NCBI GenBank assembly: GCA_037974965.1
Contig: JBBPFI010000003.1
Span: 62,001-126,000 of the forward strand
Direction: 5' to 3'
Source: Dacryopinax spathularia
Lineage: Eukaryota; Basidiomycota; Dacrymycetes; Dacrymycetales; Dacrymycetaceae
Length of the DNA stretch: 64,000 bases
Position 1 is the stretch's first letter. Every line of letters starts with the position of its first letter. Shown here in pieces: positions 57,336-64,000 of the stretch. Both the position numbers and the translations under genes were made by a program. A model generated the notes under the pieces. The model was given only the letters and a program-made list of their open reading frames with translations. It did no database searches and was not told the origin of the DNA.

Positions 57336-60300
57336 GTGACGCGGCGTCCTACCTGTCCCGAAGCGCACCTCGATGAGCTGCGAGAAAAGACCCAGCAGTA
57401 CCAAACTGCTGGATGGTGGGAGCCCAGCTTCTCTGGTAACGCGTTGCCCATGCTCTGCGTTACCAAGAAGAACGGCAAGCTGCGCACGACAGTGGACTGT
57501 TGTGAACGTAACGCCAATACGGTAAAGGACGTTACGCCCATGCCGGATCAGGACGAGATCCGTCAATGGGTCGCTCGACACCCATTCAGATCCAAATTGG
57601 ATCTGCGCAATGCATTCGAAATGCTTCGAGTGGAGCCAGACGATGTCTGGAAGACTACCTTCAAAAATCCCTTTGGGACTTTTGTTAGCCATGTGGGGCA
57701 ACAGGGAGATTGCAACCTCCCTGCATCATTCCAACGAATGATGATGTTCATCTTCCAGAAACACTGGATGACCAAGGTAGTCTCGTACCTTGACGACATG
57801 TTCATTGTCGGAGAATCCTTAGTCGAGGCGATCGAAAACCTAAGGGTGGTTTTCGCTATTCTGCATGAGCAGAAACTATACTTGTCGGTGGACAAGGTCT
57901 GTCTGCTTTCAGACAGTATCGAATGCCTCGGGCATACGATTACGGATGACGGCATATACGCTGATGAGGACAAAATGTCCGTCATCCGCAACGCGGCTTT
58001 CCCGCGGGATGTTAAGTCCATGCAGAGCTTTCTCGGCATGGTAACATATCTGGCTGCATATATGCCGGGGGTCGCAGCGTATACTGCGCCCCTATCCGCG
58101 CTTACGCACAAGAACAAGAAGTTCTTGGTTACACCAATGCATAAGCATTGTTTTCAGAAAATCCTGGCCATGACGGACAGGTACCCGGTGCTTAAACCCA
58201 TCGATCCGAAGAACGGGTTACCGATCTTCGTCATTACCGACGCGTCTGTAACAGGCGTCGGCGCCTATTACGGGCAAGGCCCTTCCTGGGACCAAGTACA
58301 ACCGGCGGCGTTTCATTCGCGCCGGTTCACGAATGCGCAGATGGCGTATCCGACGTACGAGCAGGAACTGCTCGGAGTGCTCGAAGCACTCCTCAAATGG
58401 GAGGATAAGCTCATCGGGCGCCGGTTTACGGTGGTCACCGACCACGAATCCCTGCGCTATCTTCAAACGCAGTCATCCTTGTCTAGACGACAAGCCCGGG
58501 CCTTGGAGTTCTTGGCCCGGTTTGACTGCACCTTTATGCACGTGCCGGGACGACTTAACGTCGTCTCGGACTGGCTCTCTCGCTTCACCGAGGAGAAATC
58601 GAGCGTCATGGCTGACGCTCGCATAGACAAGGAAGGGGATACCTTATCCTTGGCAAGACGCGCCGAGCTTATGCCCAACGTGTCCGTTCGCATCATGCAA
58701 ACGCGATACCAAGGGACGAAGATCCCTCCTCGGGAGAGGGTGGAGCGCCCTGAACCTCGTACACTAGAAAGTGTACGGATTAACAATCCCAAGCCCAAAC
58801 GGGCTAAGACTGATATCCCGGCCATAGACCGGTCCGAACCGCGCGTACGCGAAAGCGTGCGAATTAACGGTGACCCCAAGGGGATACCGGCGCCTTCTGC
58901 TGCTGCTGAAGTGGTTGCTGCCGCTGATGCTGCTACCGGGGCTGTGGCTCCGGCGAAGGATAGCCTCGTCTCTGTAAACAAGGGTGACGTCTCGGGCTTG
59001 GGCGAGGGGCATTCTAGCCCCCAGGGGGCCAGTGCGAACCGGTCCATCCTGGATCGAGAAGATCGACCGCTCACAGTCGCTAATTCCCGATCTCCGGGGG
59101 TGCCAGCCTCGCTGGAGTTCACAGATCAACCTGATCTGCTCCTGGCAATTCGCCAGGGATACGCAGACGATCCTTTTTATAAAAAGGTGCAGGCAACGTT
59201 GCCTGGATCCACCCTGTTCGCATTAGACGCAGGGGGTTTCCTCCTATCCCTCTCCGGTGGCGGATCGGCGGTATACGTACCCGAATCATGGGTCGACGGA
59301 CGCAAGGTACGTTCCTTGCTCATCGAGCAAGCGCATATTAGCGTAGGACATTTCGGTCCTACGAAGACTTGGGGCTCGCTTTCACCCCGATTCTGGTGGC
59401 CGGGCATGTCCCGGGAGATCAAGGCTTATTGTAAAGCCTGCCCTCGATGCGTTACATCGAAGGACTCAACGTCCAAGCCTGTTGGCTTGCTTCATTCCCT
59501 TCCCACTCCGGAAGCGCCATGGCGTTCGATCACCATGGATTTTATGGGTCCTTTGCCGCTCTCTGGCGGGTTCGACTATTTATTAGTCGTTGTCTGCCGA
59601 TTCTCGGCGATGATCCACCTCATCCCTCTGATGACTACATCATCATCGGCGGATGTGGCTCGCTTCCTCCTCAGGGAGGTGATCCGCTTGCACGGGGTTC
59701 CGGCGAGTATCGTATCTGATAGGGATACGAAGTTTACTGCCAAATACTGGCAGGAACTGCATAAACAGCTAGGGACGAAGCTGCTTATGTCCACCGCCTT
59801 CCACCCGCAAACGGATGGGGTAACCGAACGCATGGTTCGCTCGGTAACGCAGGTACTGCGCGCCGTCATCAAGGACGATCAGACGGATTGGTTCTACCGT
59901 CTACCCATGGTGGAATTCGCGGTTAACGCTAGCGTTAGCGCTTCCACGGGCTTCAGCCCGTTTGAACTCAACTATGGGTATACCCCATCCTTGACCAACC
60001 TGGTCAAGCATACCGAGTCCGAATTTCTCGGAGTAGATAGATATGCCCGAGAAGCTTGGTATAATGTGCGCATCGCTACGGATGCGATTATCGAGGCACG
60101 GGTACAACAGGCCTCGTCAGCCAATCGACACCGGCGACCTGCGCCGGAGTACCAAGTGAACGACTTGGTTTACTTGTCTACGCGGAACTTAGCTGTTCCG
60201 AAGGGCAGGGTAGCGAAGCTCATGCCTCGCTACATTGGTCCATTCACGGTCACCAAGGTGACCGGCACCGATAACTGTAAGTTATCGCTCCCAGATTTTA

Positions 60301-60683
60301 TGCTGGCACGCCGTATCCATCCGGTGTTCCATACGAGCCTGCTTAGGCCGTATGTACAGTCTGACTCTGCGATCTTTCCAGATCGCAGCCCCGAAGCAGT
60401 TTTCGGAGATGCTCCAGCCGATGAGGAGTACGTCGAACAAATCGACGACCACAGATGGCATCGGGGCCAACTGCGCTTCCACTTCGTCTGGTCTGACGGC
60501 ACCCAAACGTGGGAGCCGCTAGGCAAGGCAGACCGATTGGCTGCCTTGGATGAATACCTCGCATTGCGAGGGGTCCGTAACCCGGACGAACTTCCCCAAA
60601 TCGGGAAGGAAGGGAGATCGGGGGTTTCCCCGCACAACCATAAGGCCAGAAGGCCAGAAGCACGGAAGCCGCGAAGCCCTTGA
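57336..60683 (+). CDS. Retroelement pol region: RT, RNase H, integrase, chromodomain (fossil)
   Basis: About 1115 residues. Reverse transcriptase: LPMLCVTKKNGKLRTTVD, RSKLDLRNAFEMLR and VVSYLDDMFIVG (YLDD active site, near residue 150). RNase H: ITDASVTGVGAYYGQG and ARALEFLARFDCTFMHVPGR. Integrase: HISVGHFGPTKTWGSLSPRF with CKACPRC (zinc-binding HHCC), then TMDFMGPLP, SDRDTKFTAKYW and TDGVTERM for the DDE core. The C-terminal chromodomain reads YVEQIDDHRWHRGQLRFHFV and WSDGTQTWEPL. Chromodomains of this kind guide insertion to marked chromatin in chromoviruses. Confidence 0.9.
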   Translation: MTRRPTCPEAHLDELREKTQQYQTAGWWEPSFSGNALPMLCVTKKNGKLRTTVDCCERNANTVKDVTPMPDQDEIRQWVARHPFRSKLDLRNAFEMLRVEPDDVWKTTFKNPFGTFVSHVGQQGDCNLPASFQRMMMFIFQKHWMTKVVSYLDDMFIVGESLVEAIENLRVVFAILHEQKLYLSVDKVCLLSDSIECLGHTITDDGIYADEDKMSVIRNAAFPRDVKSMQSFLGMVTYLAAYMPGVAAYTAPLSALTHKNKKFLVTPMHKHCFQKILAMTDRYPVLKPIDPKNGLPIFVITDASVTGVGAYYGQGPSWDQVQPAAFHSRRFTNAQMAYPTYEQELLGVLEALLKWEDKLIGRRFTVVTDHESLRYLQTQSSLSRRQARALEFLARFDCTFMHVPGRLNVVSDWLSRFTEEKSSVMADARIDKEGDTLSLARRAELMPNVSVRIMQTRYQGTKIPPRERVERPEPRTLESVRINNPKPKRAKTDIPAIDRSEPRVRESVRINGDPKGIPAPSAAAEVVAAADAATGAVAPAKDSLVSVNKGDVSGLGEGHSSPQGASANRSILDREDRPLTVANSRSPGVPASLEFTDQPDLLLAIRQGYADDPFYKKVQATLPGSTLFALDAGGFLLSLSGGGSAVYVPESWVDGRKVRSLLIEQAHISVGHFGPTKTWGSLSPRFWWPGMSREIKAYCKACPRCVTSKDSTSKPVGLLHSLPTPEAPWRSITMDFMGPLPLSGGFDYLLVVVCRFSAMIHLIPLMTTSSSADVARFLLREVIRLHGVPASIVSDRDTKFTAKYWQELHKQLGTKLLMSTAFHPQTDGVTERMVRSVTQVLRAVIKDDQTDWFYRLPMVEFAVNASVSASTGFSPFELNYGYTPSLTNLVKHTESEFLGVDRYAREAWYNVRIATDAIIEARVQQASSANRHRRPAPEYQVNDLVYLSTRNLAVPKGRVAKLMPRYIGPFTVTKVTGTDNCKLSLPDFMLARRIHPVFHTSLLRPYVQSDSAIFPDRSPEAVFGDAPADEEYVEQIDDHRWHRGQLRFHFVWSDGTQTWEPLGKADRLAALDEYLALRGVRNPDELPQIGKEGRSGVSPHNHKARRPEARKPRSP

Positions 60684-60710
60684 CTACGCGGAAGAAGCAA
60701 TTTCTTTTGT

Positions 60711-62967
60711 ATGCTTCTTTCTTCCGCCTGGTGCGGGAGCAATCACGGGCCTAATCTGCCCGTGCCCGCCTTCACAAGGCGGAACGCCTCTAATATTGAG
60801 GCCACCACCCTTACTAAGGGCGGCGTCAGCGAGCTCGAGCTCGACATCCCCTCTCCTTCCGCGACCACCCACCCCGTCTCGATGAACGACGAGGAGGAAC
60901 CGCTGTTCCTCCCCGACACCCCTCCTCCAGCCCCGGCTCGAGCTAGCAATAGCTCGCCGATACATCGTTCAGATGTATCGGGAAACTCCTTGGGCGTGGA
61001 CTTAGGTCCATCGTCCAGTACTGCGGTGGAGTCATCCACCGATGCCGATTCAGTAGCTGCCTCGGCTGCTGCTGCTGTCGCTGCTGCCGCCGTACCAGGC
61101 GCGGCAGTGTTTCCAGCCACAAATTGGCCGGCCACGTCGACACCTCCTGTCTCGACAGCCATTACGGCTGAACCATCCCTTGTAGCCTGGTCTACGCCCC
61201 CCCTCTGGATCTTCGTCCGCGGTGATGGTGTCACCGATAACTACGGCGTCCTCTATGGACTTCGTATCCCACGAGCAGCTCGTAACCCGCTGCTCGGAAC
61301 TCGCGGAGCAACTCCGTGTCCGCACGATCGAGCGTGATGATGCTCGCGCGTCCATCGTGAGCTGGAATCGCGCTCTGGACGAAGCCAACCGCAAGGTTGG
61401 GATACTCGAAGGTCGCGTGTATGACCTCAAAAACCAGCTCGAACGAGCTAAGGCCAGGGAGGTGTCCCTGGAAAAGGCCCGGGACTCGGCGGAGTCCCGC
61501 TGGGAGTCGATGCAGGTACAGCTCGCCGAGTATATCACTCGGTGCACGGAGGAGCGGGAGAGGACGGACCACGCCCGTGGGCAGAGAAACCGCCTGGAGC
61601 GGAAGTACACGGAGCTCAGGCGAGAGTACGATATCCTCGAGGAGGATCTCCGTCGCCTTCGACGTGGTGCGGACCGTTCCAAGGGAAAGGAACGCGCCTC
61701 CTCTCCGAGGAACTCTCGGTCGCCTTCCCCCTACAAGGAGGGGGGTGGGTACCGGGCTTCCCGGCGACCTGCTCGATCGCCGACGCGCTCATCCTCTGAG
61801 GATGAGGATATGGATTGAGGTAACCGCTCCCCGACCCCTCGCACCCGCTCGCCAACCCCGCAGGCGCGAACACCGACTCCCGACCCGCATGCCGGGAGGA
61901 TAACCTCCCGGGACTACTGTGAGAAGGGCATTGCCAGCCCTTCTTACATTTTCCCTCAGCCTGACGTCGCGTCAGGACCGGCTCAGGCGTCTTCATCGAG
62001 GGCTGCCTCGCTTGTGCCTCCGTCCTCATCAAGGACGGCACCATCGAACTCGAGGGGAACCCCCTCGTATGCGAGTGTTGCTCAAACACCCGCATATACT
62101 CCTCTGGGTAAACGCCCAGCTGAAGAACCTCCGATGGGTCCCCCTCCCCGCAAACTCCCCACTCCTAGGAGTGGCTCCGTCCCCCTGGGGGACATTCCTG
62201 ACGGCTCTACGAGCCATCAGGCTCACCCTCCCCTTCCAGGGGCGCCGGAGCTTCCCCCGGATTCACCATGGAGACGCGTGAGGAGTCCTCACGATATCAC
62301 AGCCTTGCGCCAGGCTGGTGGTGAAGTTTGGCGTCGTCTCAAGACTGACGCGCCCGTGTATCGTGCACGGTTTGGGATTACCCGGGAATACCGGAAGTGG
62401 GAAGGGCTCGCCGACAAGCCCCTCCTCGGCAAGGATAACCTGCGAAATGCAGGGCGTGGCGTGCGTCGCACGATGGACGGCCGATATTATCGACCGGATG
62501 CCGATATCTTCTTCGAGATCGAGAAGATCCGGGAGAACATGGTTAAGAGCAACCATGTAACCAAGGCCATGCGGACCTTGTTCTTCGAGGAGCTCCTTCC
62601 CTCGCTCTTCCAAATGCCTACCTCTTGGCGGGAAGCCATGGATGGGTATTCCATCCCGGATCGCCCATCCTCTCGGATGGTGTTCAATATTCTGGCTGCT
62701 TTCGAGCCAGTTCCTCGGGGTGCCCCAAACGTCCCCGTTGCGTGGTCCCGGCGCGAGGTGGTGCGTCAGCTCTCCCTCACCGGCTTGGCCCGGGGTTCTA
62801 GTGAGAAGTTGAATCACTACTTTGCCCGCAAGAAGGGCGAGCGCCCGTATATCATATACGATCATCAGCTTCCCTATTGGGACGCTGCGGATTTCACGGA
62901 GCCCCGCGACGGAGCGGCTCCGACCGCACAAGCGCTCGCGGCGCTGTGCGACCTTCTTCCCTTCTAA
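60711..62967 (+). other. Extra coding region downstream of pol (fossil), unrecognised proteins
   Basis: Mostly open on the plus strand, in the same sequence style as gag and pol. First part: MNDEEEPLFLPDTPPPAPAR and Ser/Ala-rich sequence. Middle part: a long coiled coil (HEQLVTRCSELAEQLRVRTI, KNQLERAKAREVSLEKARDS, RKYTELRREYDILEEDLRRL) followed by an SR-like tail (SPRNSRSPSPYKEGGGY). Last part: a Pro-rich linker (RPAEEPPMGPPPRKLPTP), then a compact-looking domain (GGEVWRRLKTDAPVYRARFG, ADIFFEIEKIRENMVKSNHV, SEKLNHYFARKKGERPYIIY) ending ALCDLLPF. I recognise none. They could be accessory proteins of the same element or of a second one next to it. Confidence 0.5.
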
Positions 62968-63497
62968 GGCGAGTGCGACTCTCGGGTAGTGGTCGAGGTT
63001 GGAGGGGTTGGTGTCCGACCCGGAAAGGGGCGATCTGGTAGTTCGGGAAGGGTGGGGGAATTGGGAGCAGGAAGGAGGATCAACAAGGACGATTTGACGA
63101 ACGGTACGCGGGCGGGAAATCGGACGAAGACGCGGAGCTGGGGCTAACTAATTGGATGGTGGTCGAGGATCGAAACGCGGCCACGAGCCGCATAGCTGTA
63201 CAGTTTGTACTTCTAGGTAAACGGAACCCTCCTTTTCCCGTGTGGAGCGGTTTCCCCCGACCCTTCCGCGAATCCCCGTCCGGCACCCGGGATCGATATA
63301 CCGGAGCCGGCCGGAATCCTGCCGGCGAACAGGCCGGTACCGGGCCTCGCTGAGTCATCCGCACCTAGGCGCTTACGAAGCCGCACACCTCCCAGGGACT
63401 TTGCATCCGAGGCCGTCCCCGGCCTCATCGTCCGACCTTCCTCGAAAGCCCAACCCCCCTACTCACCGACAGCCCACGCACAGGTGTCTTAGCCCAG
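62968..63497. other. GC-rich noncoding stretch
   Basis: No supported gene. It still holds a few strong inverted repeats (63270-63345 with GCCGGC blocks, and 63409-63426), the last of the series seen in the retroelement. The right limit of the element probably lies here. Confidence 0.4.
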
Positions 63498-64000
63498 ATG
63501 GCCGACGACAATCCTCCCGACATACCTGTTCCCCCGGACTACCCGCGATTTGTCGCCGAAGACGCGCCCTGGTCGCCCGAGCTCGCGAAATGGGTCGAGT
63601 ACCCAACCAACTACGAGGCCTTCGAAGGGTGGTTGGAGGGAACGTGGGGAGAATGGGTGCGTCCGTCGTCGTCCATCCGATCGCTGTTTACTAACCCGGA
63701 TTGTCGGCGAAGGCTCGATTGACACGGGAATGGTCCCAGCACGGCTCCTGGAGCGAGGAGAAGATGGAGGCGGCCGCCGCGTACTTGGCGTTTGTCGAGG
63801 CGCGGCAGCGCGAGGACCTATGGGACTACGCCCCCGAGGACGACTCCGGGTGGGACGGGGCGCTGGATGAGGCCCTCCCGGAGGGTGTCCGCCAACGAAT
63901 GAGAGCCCTCGAGGCCCGATTCCCCGTAACGGCGTCCGCCTCCGATTCCCCGAGTCTCCCAGCCGGGCAAGAAACCTCGTCCTCAGCCCCCGTTCCTCTC
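63498..64000 (+). CDS. Spliced gene of unknown function, 5' part only
   Basis: MADDNPPDIPVPPDYPRF opens at 63498, with AELAKWVEYPTNYEAF-like and EGWLEGTWGEW sequence. A 56-nt intron (63657-63712) has donor GTGCGT, a perfect TACTAAC branch site and acceptor GCGAAG. It joins in frame to ARLTREWSQHGSWSEEKMEA, YLAFVEARQREDLWDYAPED, GALDEALPEGVRQRMRALEA and a Ser/Ala/Pro-rich stretch that is open to the window edge. Acidic and Trp-rich; no family recognised. It could be a host gene, or the first gene of a further element, since element proteins of this size and charge are common. It lies just after the retroelement, so the latter cannot be ruled out. Confidence 0.5.

Larger units (their letters stand above)
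53940..63430 (+). mobile_element. Ty3/gypsy-type LTR retroelement (chromovirus) with extra 3' sequence
   Basis: Fossil element; edges approximate. Parts in order: a short leader rich in hairpins, gag-protease (54205-57060), pol with reverse transcriptase, RNase H, integrase and chromodomain (57336-60683), and about 2.2 kb of further open sequence (60711-62967). The order RT-RNase H-integrase plus chromodomain places it in the chromovirus group of Ty3/gypsy. It looks close to whole, with about one or two breaks, so probably a young insertion. I could not find a matching pair of LTRs; the right one may lie outside the window, or the extra 3' part may belong to a second element. The limits are set where dense short inverted repeats begin and end. 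Confidence 0.75.

Noticed and set aside
1-64000. CRISPR arrays, bacterial operons or riboswitches
   Set aside because: None seen; gene structure is clearly eukaryotic with spliceosomal introns.

Overview
The window looks like nuclear DNA of a basidiomycete yeast, most likely a Tremellomycete. It is GC-rich, genes are 100-1700 bp apart on both strands, and almost every gene is cut by short introns (about 49-60 nt, GTRNGT donors, CTRAY-like branch points, YAG acceptors). Encoded proteins are eukaryotic and fungal: Msc2-type zinc transporter, Pol III subunit Rpc17, Kap123, Tim23, Leo1, Rim2 carrier, Her2/GatA, ataxin-10, Sec72. The class is inferred; no rRNA or other marker gene is present.

Layout. 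1-20 kb is housekeeping: a partial mitochondrial TPR protein, MSC2, RPC17, KAP123, a small CYSTM protein, TIM23, a coiled-coil protein and a CUE/CCCH/Smr protein. 20.2-21.25 kb is an inverted-repeat element with a tRNA-like sequence in each arm. 21.6-28 kb holds an acetamidase-type amidase, an M20 peptidase and LEO1. 28.5-54 kb is mixed: four diverged copies of an F-box-like/leucine-rich family (one with an in-frame stop) are interspersed with RIM2, HER2, ataxin-10, a small TATA-driven gene, SEC72, an aldo/keto reductase with a long N-terminal extension, a GH3 hexosaminidase and a second copy of the M20 peptidase.

53.9-63.4 kb is a Ty3/gypsy-type chromovirus: gag-protease, then reverse transcriptase/RNase H/integrase/chromodomain, followed by a further 2.2 kb of open sequence coding for unrecognised proteins. 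The whole stretch is packed with short perfect inverted repeats, far more than the flanking host genes by eye. A spliced gene of unknown function starts at 63.5 kb and runs off the right edge.

Themes: organelle and membrane supply (TIM23, RIM2, HER2, SEC72, MSC2), transcription (RPC17, LEO1), nuclear import (KAP123), and amide or amino-sugar breakdown (amidase, two M20 enzymes, GH3 hexosaminidase). No CRISPR array or rRNA was found. Exon boundaries were worked out by eye from frames and splice signals; where I could not settle one I say so.
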